The position numbers and the translations under genes are program-made. Below the pieces are notes generated by a model that was not told the DNA's origin, did not search any database, and saw only the letters and a program-made list of their open reading frames with translations. Shown here in pieces: positions 27,116 through 38,475 of a DNA stretch of 64,000 nt; the first letter of the stretch is position 1; every line of letters starts with the position of its first letter. This DNA comes from Malurus cyaneus samueli (Eukaryota; Chordata; Aves; Passeriformes; Maluridae), in contig CM019218.1 of NCBI GenBank assembly GCA_009741485.1, positions 53,181,612 to 53,245,611 on the forward strand. Reading direction: 5' to 3'.

Positions 27116-28631
27116 AATAAATGTCCCTGGTTTTTATAATTGTCACTCAAGACAATTAATAATTAATACTTGCTTTGGATAAGGCTGACAATCCATATGA
27201 GTTGAAATCAGGAAAGATGAAGATGCTTCATATTTTGACTTCAGAATGAAACCAGCAGCACTTCTGGATGCTTCAGTTCAAGCACAAAGCCCATGTGGTA
27301 AACTGGGGGCACCTCCCTGTGCAGGCTCTACCTGCTATTTTATACCCCTCTGGGTGATGGTATTGTATTTACGAGTCCAAACTAAACAGACACAAGCCAG
27401 GTTTGGGCAGAGCCCACACAGTCACCTCAGTTCCCTAAACCTCTGCTGGAGTTCCCTCGCTAAGCCAGCACTTGTGTTTAGACAAGCCCGGACTAGGCCT
27501 TGCTGCTATCGCACCATTTCAAATGTAAAAAACCATCAGGCTTTGAAACGAAATTGCATTAACTGATATATCAAGGAATGACAAATTATAAATAGGTGGT
27601 GGCTTCAGAGAGATTCCAGAAATGGATGGTGAGCAATCACTGTGGCAAATCAATGCTCCAGCTTGGGGGATCAGAGAGGGGCCAGGTTTAGTTTTACCCT
27701 GAAAAGGCAGTGACACATAAAAGGCTAATGGCAGGTGGTCACTCTGCACTCTGTACATCTCACAAAGATTTACGAGCAAGGCTGAATGCTGAAAAAACAA
27801 GGCTGAAACTTCTTGTGTCCCTCTGCAAGGTCAGCTTATTGTATTATAGAAACATTTCCAGTGAGACTCCTACATGTTAAGAGTGTTCTAATTTGTCCAG
27901 CCACAGGAAACAAGCTACGAAACCCTCAAACAACCCAGCACTAAACGAAAGAAAATCCTACCGCTTACTCTTAGAGAATTTTTAATTACTTATGTTTTTT
28001 TCAGATCAACAAAACCTACATCTAAGCTTAGAGCTTAAAGCTGGAAGGAGACCAATTTTTCCAAAATTTAACAGGGAAACGTTTAACAAGAGAACACACA
28101 GATGTATTTTCTAAAATACGAGCCACTTGTAAGTACTGCACATTGTAATTATTATGAATGAAAACTGTCATGAGAAATTATGCAGGTGTCTAAATGAGGA
28201 ATTTTGATGTACTAACTTGTCAACAGCTTGATGTGAAAAGAGAGGCCTGACTCCCAGCATCTGGCTATTAGCAATGTATAGTATGTGAGTATCACTCTCA
28301 CTAGCTTGGGAATCTAGAAAAGCAAATTCTCTCTGAAAAACATTTCAAGAATTAAGTATTTAAGAAAGGTCATGCTTCATCTCAGTTAGAGGTGGGACAT
28401 CTCTGGAATGCAGGGAGTAAACAAAATTTGCCTCCCTGAAACTGTGCAGGTTGGAGCTTCACCTTACAGCCACACTCTGGATCCCACTGCCTTCATTTTG
28501 AGTTCACTGCAGCTTGAAACATCTGTGCACAGGTCTGGACAGACTGCACTCACTCATGAGCTTAAGTCCATTCATGCTGAAGTGAGCCCAGTGACAATAG
28601 GCACCTATATCCCCAGCAAACCATTCCTTCA

Positions 28632-28765
28632 TAGAATCACAAGCTGGTTTGGCTCGGAAGGGACCTTAAAGTTCATCTCATTCCACGTCCTGCCATGGAC
28701 AGGAATACCTTCCACTAGGCCAGGCTGCTCAAAGCCCTGTCTAACCTGGTATCAAAACGTTTAGT
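28632..28765 (-). mobile_element. CR1 3' fragment
   Basis: Short reverse CR1 tail: CATAGAATCACAAGCTGG, GAAGGGACCTTAAAGTTCAT, CCATGGACAGGAATACCTTC. Confidence 0.8.
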
Positions 28766-31019
28766 GTGAAGTGTTCCTGCTAAAGCCCATGGCCCAGCTC
28801 CTCCTGTGAGCTGCACCTTTCCACCCTGCACAGATCAGTTTGCTACAGCCCAAGAAAGGAGATTGCAGGGACAGCTGTGGCACCTCCCTTCAGAAGGACA
28901 GCTGAAAATAAACTGCAGACTCAGATCCCAGGATTTATACTGGGCACACTCACTGTGCTGGGGCCACACCAGTATCACTAGGTCAAATCCTTCACTCAGC
29001 TGGGGATCCTGTCACTGCAGAGCAGGGGCTGCCATTTCCCTGGAAGGCACTGGGTTCCTCTTCCCCAGCCCCCTGCACAAGCACAATTTTTTAAAAAGTA
29101 TGTTTCAGAATACTTAATGCTCTACCTGCCTTCATTTATATTCAAAAGTTAGAAAGAATAAAATATCAATTTATACAACCACTTATGTAATATTCCCCTC
29201 TCCCAACCTTCTTAAAACTGATTGCTCTAATAAGCACAGTCTGACAGGCCTTTCTGACTTACAGTATATAATAATCCTCAACTGGGAGCCAGCATACGAA
29301 TGCAAAAGTCCTATATTTTAATATTAGTCACTTATTATCTCAGTATATTACAAAACACAGCACTTGAGATGTCTCACAAGCCCCACAGTACACAGTCTGA
29401 ATTCTAAATCTCTGAAACTGTTTGAAATCGAAACAGATCCCTGCCCCAACACTTCCCGTTAAAACAAGCAAGAGGTATTATAAATTGCAAAAAATAATGA
29501 CAGGGTGATGGGCATTTGATCTAGGTTACAGCTGAGAGTTCTGCAGATAAAAGTACTGAATGTTTGAGCACAAACACTGAATGTTTCCAGCCACACCAGC
29601 TGGAACTGCAGGACCCTGCACTGCTGGAGCAGGGACTGTCCAGGCACTGCATTCATTGCTCATTCCTGCATTTTTGCTGAGCTGGCTTTCAATCTTATCA
29701 AACCATGTTGATTCAGACAAGTATGCAGCATGGAAGACTTGTCTCCACCTCTGATGCAGGCTCAAGAATTTCTTTTGCACATCTCAAAAAGCTTTCAGCA
29801 TACATTAGGCACAACAAGCTTTCCCTAAAATACCTTTGCTTTCCAAATGAGCTTTCCATGTGAGGCCAGAACTCCAGACTGCCCAGCAGCTCTAATGGAA
29901 ATGAGAACCTTTCCACAGGCAGTGCTAAGGAACCTGGGTCAGCACTTCCAGCTGCTGCAATGAAGGAGCTTTTGCTGAAAATCCCAGCAGCTCCCTTGCT
30001 CAGTGTTTATGGGGAGCAGCAGAGCCTGACACATGGAATCACCATGTAGGATAAACAGGCTGAGGAAGGAAGCAATGAAGATGCACATTTCCCCTCCCAA
30101 ATACCCATTTACTTATTAAAACATAGGGTTTCCTCCCAGCACTCAGGACTGAGTGAATGATGTGGTTGTCTTTGGTTTCCAGAAGCCAAACCAACCAGCT
30201 GAAAGCACCCCAAAACAAACCAGGGGAAGGTTTCCTGCCCTGCTGCTAGAAGTAGCAGCAAGTAGGCTCCAACTCCAAGGCTCTAGCAGCAGCTCAAGGT
30301 TAGTTTGTGTATCTGTTCACTCAGGAGATTGCCTGAAAATAGAGATGCAATGGACAGACAACTGAACCCACAGGGACAAAACATGAAGCCAAAAAAGGAA
30401 TGAAATAAGCTAAAAGGAAGAAAATAAAAGCATGAGGTTGATAAAACAGTACTTCAGATTTTAACTATTTTGTCTAATAAATTCCTGGTGTATTTTAGGC
30501 ACCTTCCAAGCTCTCTCACTTTATTCAGAACACTGTGGGATGATACGTGCTACTGTAGTCCCATTTATAACTGAAACCCAAAAACCCCATTTTACTCACC
30601 CTAGTGATAAACCCTATTTTTGACAGAGCCATATTTCACACTGATGAGCAGTGTTACATGCAGCACAAGAAGCTTGCAACTTCTGTTTTTCCTGGCAGAA
30701 GAACACCTTCAGAAAGGAACTCTGCACAGGGTGGTGGAAAAGGTATGACTATCCCTAGATAACCTTCTATTCCAGGAATTAATGTATTTTTAGGCAATGC
30801 AGCCACCCAGTCTTAAAAAATGCAGCCTGATTTATGATGCTATCATCACCAATTTAAAGACCAGAAGCTGAACTGCCTTAATGCACAGCTGTGATGCCCC
30901 AAAGATGGGGCACCTGAACATACATTCTAGAGCTTTCATGTCACTGTAAATTGTTCAATCTCCTCACCTTTCAAGGCATGGGCTGGCTGTTACATTTTGG
31001 TGATTAAGACATTTCATGT

Positions 31020-31495
31020 CCAGAGAAGGGAATGGAGCTGGGGAAGGATCTGGAGAATCAGAAGAAGCTGAGGAGCTGGGGCGGGGCGGGGGGGGGGGGG
31101 AGCGGCACGGGGCTCAGCCTGGAGAAAAGGAGACTCAGGGGAGGCAGAAAGGAGGCTGTACTGAGGTGGGTGTTGATCTTGTTTCCCAGGGAACAGGGAC
31201 AGGACAAGAGGAAACAGCTTCAAACTGTGCCAGGGGAGGTTTTGGTTGAATATTAGGGTCAATCTCTTCCCAAATGGGTCATCAGGCCCTGAGCCTTCCC
31301 AATGGGTGATCAGGCACTGGTTGCCCAGTGAGGTGGTGGAGTCACCATCCCTGAAAGCGTTCAGAAAGTGTATAGTTTTGACACCTAGGGACATGGTTTA
31401 GTGATGAACATGCTAGTGCTGGGGGAATGGTTGGACTCAATGATCTAAGCGAGCTTTTCCAACCTCAGTGAATCTGTGATTCCATGATTCTCCTA
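31020..31495 (+). mobile_element. CR1 LINE 3' end containing a long G run
   Basis: Forward CR1 of about 470 bp, from GAATGGAGCTGGGGAAGG to a terminal GTGATTCCATGATTC. It includes the GGACAGGACAAGAGGAAAC and GAGGTGGTGGAGTCACCATC blocks, and an expanded G tract at 31088-31100. Confidence 0.85.
31078..31100 (+). repeat. G tract with quadruplex potential
   Basis: GGGG-C-GGGG-C followed by 13 consecutive G residues (31088-31100), inside a CR1 copy in PPP1R12B intron 1. It fits a four-tract G-quadruplex pattern. Confidence 0.7.
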
Positions 31496-34400
31496 GAGGC
31501 TGTGGCCATAGGAGCACTCAGAATGCAAATGGCTGTCAGATCTGCATCAGTTATCCACTAAAACAAACCCAGGTTGCTTCAGCCAGTACTGCAGCTCCAA
31601 CCCTTTGTTCCATGCTCTCCAGCTGTGATGTCCTCAGCAGAAAAAGCAACAATTCACAGAGGAATCCTCTATTCCTTCCCCTGAGTCCCCAGATTTTGTT
31701 CCAGTGTTAGGAGCTCAATGACTCTTCTAACAGTCTCCAGACTGGTGTGATCAGGCTCTCTATTAACCCCGTGCAGTTTCTGGACTATCCAAAAATTCTG
31801 CTGTTTCCCACTTTGTTACAACGGTACACAGCCTGTATGAGGAAAGGACAAATTTGCTGAGCAGCAACTGAAAATTGCTCAACCCTTTTGACATGGATGC
31901 CACTTGATAAAGCTCTGAGGAGCAACCAGACGTGCCTGCAGTTTCACAGCTCTGGCTTGGAAGGAGGAAGAACAGACTGGGATCTGTCGGAGAGGCTACA
32001 GCCTCCACTTAACCCAAAGTCACTGCACAAAGTACCCAGGAAGCTGCTCCTGAACTAGCACAGGCACTCAGCACCTGAAAACAAAGTCAACAGCAAGCAC
32101 CAAGGTACTGCAGAGTACTGTAAATTACACAGGAGTTATTTCATGAGCAACTCACTTCTCCTTGGAACAGGCCAAAGGGAAACAGAGTAAATCATCAAAG
32201 GGCAGACAGAGGATAAACAATCTTTGCTGTCATCCTTTGTGAACCAGTCCTTGAAGACAAACAAGCATTGCTATTATTACATTGGGAGATGCTTTCCCAA
32301 CTAGAAGCAGCAGAATGTTTTTCCCTTAAGACTCCATTTTCATACAAGTTTACTCTTTGGTTTTATCTGTTGCCCAGGAGACAGAGGAGCAGTTCATGCC
32401 CATTTCCCACTACTTGCAAATACTAGGGAAGATCAGTTGCCACCAATAGTTCATTTCACCGATAGCAGTTTTCTTGATGATTTCTAAATGTTCACTCAGA
32501 TTTAATTAGCATCTCCCTTTCCCTTCTGCATTACACACAAAATCATTGCTAAAAACAATTCACTAAATACAGTCTAAGTTAATCACTGGGACTGATTTTC
32601 ATCCAGCAGCATTCTGCAGGTGCTGAGGTAGATAAAATATAGCTGAACCCACCCTACAGGTACCAGACAGAGGCTGCAGTGCAGGTCTGTGCTCCACCTC
32701 CAAAGAGGCAATGATGCCTCCAAAGAGGGCAATGACACAGGCCCGAGACTCGGAAACACCACTTGTAATTTAAAAGGTTATTTTCAAAATACAGCTTTGT
32801 GGCTATAAATAGCCAAGCCAGCTTCTCACACAGCAAGTATACAATGGGTCTTAGTCACAGTGGCCCAGATACCAGAGAAAGTGTAATTTTACCTTTGTGA
32901 ACACACATAACATTTGGGGCCACCCTGCATTTCAAACAAACTAACCCGATTTGTAAGATTGGTCTTAGGTTTTGTGGGAGCAGCTGCCGACTCTGACAAA
33001 TTAAGTCAATTGACTTCATTAACCCTTCCATTACCTAAAAAGACCTGTTTGCTTGTCCAGAGCAAGTCTCACATATTAAATTCTTTAACCAAAGAAAAAA
33101 ATTCTACCTGAGCTATCTGTCAACAAAGCCAGCTCTTTTCAGTGTGTAGGATTTCCTTCCTCACTGAGTGGCCATTTGGTTGCACAGGTATTAATCAACA
33201 GAAGGTCACTACCATCTGCCCTGTAAGGTAATGTTGTGTTTCTGATACTAAAGTAAGTTATTAAATATCCTCACATGTACTACATCATTCAAGTTGTCAA
33301 GCAGCACTCTGGGGACCCCCAGATTAACTGGCCTCAGCTGACACTTTACCACAGGCAGCATTATTGTCCAAGCAATATGAAAACAAACCTGTTTTGGACA
33401 CGTTGAGTGAAAGGAACTCCTAACAACCTCCCCAACCATGCCAGTAAACATTTTCATCTGATAGAGATTTACAGACTCAGGACACACATGTACAGCAAAA
33501 CCTTTAACAAAACAGCGTTTGCTCCATTTGGTTGTGCAAGAACATCTTGTCAATCGTCAGCAAAAATGTTATTACATCCATGGGACATTGGAACAAAGTT
33601 TTTATTCCAATCACCCTAAGGCCACCCTCCCTTCCCGTTAATTTTATGAAGAAACACTTCACATAAGCAGCTGGCTGGTAATGCCCGCATCTACTCCACT
33701 GCTCACTTATCCCAACGCTCTTCCAAGTATCAAGCCCTAGGTGTTACTGGTCAGCGTCACCCGATACTGTGCTCCTAAGACACAGATGATACAATTCTGT
33801 ATCCTTTACGTACACAGAATTCAATTTGCAGTCTGCCTGTCAATACATGGCTCGCTGTGGTCTCCAGCAGTGTGACCTTGCTGAGCTCATTGCCTGTCGT
33901 AGGACTCCAGTGCACTTCACCAGACACCTCACATTACCCACATCAGCAAGAGACCAGGACCCTCCTAAGGGGATCACAACTGATCCTGGCTGGAAAGCCC
34001 TCATGGAGTCATCCCAACTCTATTACACTTGTATCCACCCTAAATTCAGCCTTCTTGGCTGTCAAAATGCTTTGAATAACCAACTTTTCAGTAGCTGGCT
34101 CTTACTCGTGTCTACAGGACCACTTATTTATCTGATACTAAACGTACCATACACATGCTGTACTGGAGGTTACTAATACAGGGCAATTTATTTGCTGCTG
34201 CTATACCAAATGCCACAAATAACCAAGAAAAAGGCCCAGCCTGATTACAAAGTTCATTGCTTTGCCAACTGAAGTACTATTCAACCTGACAGTCTGTAAA
34301 CTTGCATGCTCTTTTGCTTCACAACTTATTTTTGGAAGTCCAAACCAAAATGAATAAATCTCCCTGCTCCTTGTTCCCTGACAGCCAGGAGCCAGAGAGC

Positions 34401-35417
34401 TCCTGAACTGCCTTGTGTATGTCCCAAATGCTTCAGTAACATCAGTGCAGCAAAGAAGAAATCCTGATTAACTCAAAAACTGCTATTTGTGCCATCAACA
34501 CATTATTCTTTACAAACACATTACCTCCAGATGTTATTCCTGAACTCTGCTTTTTTCCCCACTCCTATTGCTACACTACATGCTTAATCTACACGATCTT
34601 GACCTAAGAAAATTTTCTTCCTGCAACTGGCCCAGATCCAAATCAGATTCATTTCACTGACCAGATGCGCCAATCTGGGACACTGATTTCACACGCCCTG
34701 CTAAATTCTCAATCAGTCTTGGACAGCAACAGGTTTCCCAATATTCCAGGGTGGCAATTTTGCATGTTCCCTTGCATTCCTGCTCATTTATGCAAGAGCA
34801 GCAAAAGCCATGGACGGAACACAGCAGATGTTTCTTGACAGTCAAGGATTTATCGTTCTGCAGCCAATTCCTGCGACCACTTTGTATCATCTTCAGATTT
34901 GGATGAATATTAATAGAATCTACACTGCTTATCGGCCATGTGGGCACTCTGTGCTCTCTGTCAAGGAGCATTTTGGGGAGTTTCAAGGCAACTCTGATAA
35001 AACACAACTTAAGAGCTGACCAGACACTCCTGACCTTGCAAAACTAGCCCTCCTCCCGGGAAATTTTCCCGGCACTGCTGCCACTTCAGGAGACCCCAAT
35101 CACAAAGGCATAAGTTTTCAAAAAATAAATAAATTGACCACCTGGCCAGGCCCACAACCCTACCAGTCCCATGTTTTATTTTGCTAATTAGGCTATTTAA
35201 TAACCATGTGAGAAGTTGGTACATCCTGCTGCCCGACTGGAACCACCTCGGACTGCGATCTAACACAGCCTGAATGCGCCGGACGAGGCTCGCATCAAAG
35301 TGTATTGAACCCTTTGTTTACCAACACCCCCGGCCGGGGCTGCAGGTACCGCTGTGCCCCCCGGCCCGGTGCTGACCGAGGGAACCCACGGCCGGGCCGT
35401 CCCCCCGGCCCCGGTAC

Positions 35418-35699
35418 CTGGTGCAGGGCTGTCAGCCCGTCCACGTTGGTGGTGTTGATGCGGGCGCCGCGGCCCAGCAGCCGCTTCACCTCCTCGGTGT
35501 CGCCGCTGGAGCAGGCGGCCAGGAACACGGCGCCCTCCTCGAAGCGGACGCGGGATCCCCCCGCGCCGCGGTGCCGGCTGCGGCCGCCCCCGCCGCCACC
35601 GGCTCCTGCTCGTCAGGGAGCCCTTCCAGCGCCGCAGCTGCTCGCCCGCCGCAGCCGTGCGACTCGGCCGCTTGCCGCCCAGGTGCTCCGCTCGGACAT
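35418..35699 (-). CDS. PPP1R12B: PPP1R12B (MYPT2) coding exon 1, frame-disrupted as given
   Basis: First coding exon of the PP1 regulatory subunit that targets the phosphatase to myosin in muscle. The 3' two-thirds is clean. It encodes the PP1-docking RVxF motif as RVRF (35541-35552), then FEEGAVFLAACSSGDTEEV and NVDGLTALHQ, the first ankyrin repeat. It ends at a GT donor at 35417, in phase with exon 2. The 5' third is recognisable (AEHLGGKR, RLRRA, EQLRRWKGSLT) but spread over different frames. Read literally from the ATG at 35699-35697, translation stops after 28 codons at 35615-35613. Adding about six single bases restores a continuous frame of 288 nt (96 codons), close to the human exon as I remember it. 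The MyPhoNE motif (RAEQLRRW) is among the pieces split. Because the rest of the exon is conserved and all sites are G/C-rich, I take this as assembly error rather than a pseudogene. Confidence 0.88.
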
Positions 35700-35766
35700 C
35701 GCCGCCGCCGCTCTGAGGGACGCGCGGGGCCGCGCCGCGCTCAGCCCGGAGCGGGCGCAGCGCCCC

Positions 35767-35776
35767 GCCGCCATCT
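35767..35776 (+). promoter_or_regulatory. YY1-like site in the PPP1R12B promoter
   Basis: GCCGCCATCT matches the core of the YY1 consensus (GCCGCCATCTTG) except for the last bases. It lies about 70 bp upstream of the PPP1R12B start codon, a typical place for YY1 in CpG-island promoters near the start of transcription. Motif match only. Confidence 0.4.
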
Positions 35777-35831
35777 CGCTACGCCCCCGCCGCCGCCGCG
35801 CCGCGCGCGCGCGCGCCCCGCGGCACCCCGG

Positions 35832-35846
35832 GACATGTAGTCGGGA
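35832..35846 (-). promoter_or_regulatory. ACTACA-type (ZNF143/SBS-like) motif, minus orientation
   Basis: On the minus strand this reads CGACTACATGTCC, resembling the ACTACANNTCCC core of ZNF143/Staf-type promoter elements. It sits about 135 bp upstream of the PPP1R12B ATG. A second copy in the opposite orientation lies about 80 bp further upstream. Confidence 0.35.
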
Positions 35847-35921
35847 GGGGGCGCGCCGCACTGCCTGGGGCGGCCACGGCTCCCGGCGGCCCCGCGCGCG
35901 CCGCACCTGGGCGCGACCGGG

Positions 35922-35936
35922 ACTACAACTCCCGGC
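35922..35936 (+). promoter_or_regulatory. ACTACAACTCCCGGC (ZNF143/SBS-like) motif
   Basis: A close match to the ACTACAANTCCCAGC core bound by ZNF143, a factor common in CpG-island and bidirectional promoters. It is on the plus strand, facing away from PPP1R12B, about 220 bp upstream of its ATG. Confidence 0.45.
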
Positions 35937-36002
35937 GGCCCGCGCGCGGGCGAAGTTGGTCGCCATTGCTGCGGCTTTCCCGGTCCCGCCCTCCCCCGGG
36001 TT

Positions 36003-36455
36003 CCAGAATCCCGGAATCGCTGAGGGTGGAAAGGCCCTTTGGGACCATTGGGTCCGGCCTGTGCCCGATCGCCTCCCTGTCACCCAGCCCAGAGCACTGA
36101 GTGCCACGTCCAGGGATTCCTTGGACACCTCCAGGGATGGGGACTCCACCACCTCCCTGGGCAGCCCATTCCAAAACCTGACCCCCCCTTTCCAGGAAGG
36201 AATTCCTACTGATATCAACCTGAGCCTCCCCCCGGCACAACTTGGCCTGAGGTCATTTCCTCTTGTCCTGTGCCTGTTCCCTGGGAGTAGAGCCCAACCC
36301 TCAGCTGGCTACTCCCTTCTGTCAGGGAGTTGTGCAGAGCCGCAAGGTGCCCCTGGAGCCTCCTTTGCTCCAGGATGAGCCCCTTTCCCAGCTCCCTCAG
36401 CCATTCCTGGTGCTCCAGGCCTTCCCCCAGCTCCGCTCCCTTCTCTGGACTCGCG
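36003..36455 (-). mobile_element. CR1 LINE fragment abutting the PPP1R12B promoter
   Basis: Reverse CR1 beginning with its 3' end at TTCCAGAATCCCGGAATC and running through GCCACGTCCAGGGATTCCTT, GGGGACTCCACCACCTCC and CTCTTGTCCTGTGCCTGTTC. It directly borders the CpG island on its upstream side. Confidence 0.88.
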
Positions 36456-37761
36456 ACAAATGTCCCGCTGCCATCGGGACAGACAGAGGAGTGCGGAGCT
36501 GCCAGAGCAGCTCAGTCCAGCAGCTGCCAGTCAGAAAGCAGCTGATTTTATTGAGGAGCTGTTGAAACCTGTAGATTTGCAAGCAGAATGTAGGTCTGTG
36601 AAACTCTCTAAACCTGGCACAAAACATAAAAAATACGGAGTTTTGAAACCTTCATGAAAGCAAATTCACCTTCCTTGAAAAGCTCAGAAGGCAAGAAGTC
36701 TTCTCAGAACTTTGCGCGACTCTTCCACAACTTTAATACAGGATTCGCGCAAAGTTACAGATATTAGAGAAGAAATATTATAAGAATTTTTTATTCTCTG
36801 ATTCACTGAGCATTTAAAGATGTATTTAAAGAATTTCTCGGGGGAAATGGCGGTCGACAAACATGCGTGATTTAAATTTAGTATTTCAGTTTCTGTTTTC
36901 CCGTGGTTAACCCCGAGCCCGGGCGGGGTGGGGACCGGCAGGGCTCCCTCCGGCACAGACCCCCCGACTGGTCCCTTCCAGCCTGACCTGCTGCAGTGCT
37001 GAAGGTTTGGGATGAGACCTTTGAGTTGGCTTCATTGCGCCTTCCCCGAGCCCCCTCTCGTGGCTGCGCGTCCACCCCGTCCCGCTGAGCATCTCCACAG
37101 TAGTTCAGTGTTCTCAGTGAAGGGGCTGCCCCTCCAGGTTATTCTGCGGTACCCAAATGTCAAATGGAGGATTTGCCTGAAATTGTTCACTGGAGAAATC
37201 TCAGGACGGCCGTGCTGCTGAGTGATCAGTGGCAAATCTCCCAGAGCAGATGGCATTTGCTCTTTAGCCTTAAAACAACTCTAGCAATTTTCAGCAAAGT
37301 TCCAGAGAAACCCCCAGGAACAGTGGAGCCGTGTGTCTGATATCCTTAGCGTGCAAAATGTCAATCCACTGTAATGAACAGAGTTAGGAGCCACATTAAG
37401 GGCTGTTCAATAATCATAGGGAGGTCAGATCATGGTTGATATGAGAGTATAAAATCACAAAACTGGAGTTTGGAATTACTAGAACAGAACTGGTTCAGAG
37501 AAGAGCAAGAAGGACAAGGGCTTCATGCGACAGAGTTCAGTGTGGAGCTCCTGACAGTGGGAGGTGAAGACAGTGGCAGTTGAGGCAGGTGTAAAAGCAA
37601 CAGGACACATTAATTACAGTAAATCAATACCAAATTATTCTCCTTGGCTGAAAAAGGCTTCCGCCTGTGGGTCGCTGCAGGCTGGGATCCCTCAGCACAC
37701 ACTCCTGGGGAGCAGGAGATGGGGTGTGGGGTGGGCAATCACCTTCCCATGCTTCATATCA
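36456..37761. other. Intergenic unique sequence, no gene recognised
   Basis: Mixed-composition DNA with scattered CpG and one perfect 12-bp inverted repeat (36708-36756). The short open frames show no family resemblance. In human, as I recall, UBE2T lies head-to-head with PPP1R12B. I looked for its conserved active-site neighbourhood here and did not see it. Confidence 0.6.
36708..36756. repeat. Perfect 12-bp inverted repeat
   Basis: Arms AACTTTGCGCGA (36708-36719) and TCGCGCAAAGTT (36745-36756) are exact reverse complements separated by 25 bp. Each arm contains two CpGs. Function unknown. Confidence 0.85.
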
Positions 37762-38475
37762 TAGAATCTTAGAATCCCAGAATGGGTGGAGTTGGAAGGA
37801 ACCTTAAATCTCATCTCATTCCACCCCCCTGCCATAGGCAGGGACACCCTCTACTAGAGCAGGCAGCTCCAAGCCCCATCCAGCCTGGCCTTGAACACTC
37901 CCAGGGATGGGGCAGTCACAGCTTTTCTGGGCAACCTGTGCCCAGCATCCTCTCAGGGAGAAATTTATTTAAAATACCAAAACTACATCTTTTCCCTTAC
38001 AGTTTAAAACTTTCCCCCTTGTCCTGTCGCTCCAGGACCTTGGAAACAGTCTCTGTTCATCTTTCTTTTTGGCTCTGTTCAGGTACTGACTGGAAGGTCG
38101 CAATAAGGTCACCACAAGGCCTTCTCTATTTCAGTCTGAACAATAACAATTGTCTCAGCCTTCCCTTAATCCTCTAAATCACCTCTGTGGCCTCCTCTGG
38201 ACTTGCTGCAACAGCTGCATGTCCTTCCTGTTCTGACACCGCAGGGCTTGAGACAGCTCTGCAGGAGGGGTCTCATGTGAATGCGGTAGAGGGGCAGAAT
38301 CCTCCCATCCCCTGCTGCCCATGCAGGAGGATCAGCCCAACACACAGGAGGGTTTCTGGGTGCCGGCACATGTGGATTGGCCATGTCCACTTCTCACCCA
38401 TCAGCACCCACAAATCCTTCCCATCCGGGCTGCTCTTGATGCCTTCATCCCCCAGCCTGTCTCTTCCCAGGGGGA
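37762..38475 (-). mobile_element. Long CR1 fragment
   Basis: About 700 bp of reverse CR1. It starts at the 3' terminus (CATAGAATCTTAGAATCCC) and proceeds through CTGCCATAGGCAGGGACAC, a TTTCCCCCTTGTCCTGTCGC block, and upstream segments such as GACACCGCAGGGCTTGAGAC. The longest single CR1 copy in the window. Confidence 0.85.

Larger units (their letters stand above)
1292..35417 (-). other. PPP1R12B: PPP1R12B intron 1 (about 34 kb)
   Basis: The large first intron, bounded by a GT donor at 35417 and a CAG acceptor at 1292. It is mostly AT-rich unique sequence with about a dozen CR1 fragments plus simple-sequence tracts. I see nothing gene-like in the unique stretches, including 1300-3370, 3530-11270, 11440-14095, 19490-22360, 25725-26810, 28770-31015 and 31500-35320. 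ORFs of up to about 170 codons here lack splice-site support or family resemblance. Confidence 0.8.
35330..36000 (-). promoter_or_regulatory. PPP1R12B: CpG-island promoter and 5' UTR region of PPP1R12B
   Basis: A very GC- and CpG-rich block spans the first coding exon and the upstream 300 bp, and contrasts sharply with the AT-rich intron to its left. No TATA box is visible, as expected of a CpG-island promoter. The transcription start probably lies between 35700 and 35950 on the minus strand. The island ends abruptly at about 36000, where a CR1 element begins. The exact start site cannot be read from sequence. Confidence 0.75.

Noticed and set aside
33826..34176. 116-codon ORF in PPP1R12B intron 1
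   Set aside because: Peptide resembles no known family, and no splice signals frame it.
35418..35699. PPP1R12B exon 1 as a true pseudogene
   Set aside because: The RVRF motif, ankyrin repeat, splice donor and exon 2 are all intact. The defects cluster in G/C runs, which fits sequencing or consensus error better than decay.
35305..36378. 357-codon plus-strand open frame over the PPP1R12B promoter
   Set aside because: It is antisense to exon 1, lies in an extreme-GC island where stop codons are rare, and runs into the CR1 copy. The peptide is low-complexity Arg/Pro/Ala.
36456..37761. UBE2T expected upstream of PPP1R12B from human gene order
   Set aside because: No E2-fold peptide or conserved active-site neighbourhood is visible in any frame.
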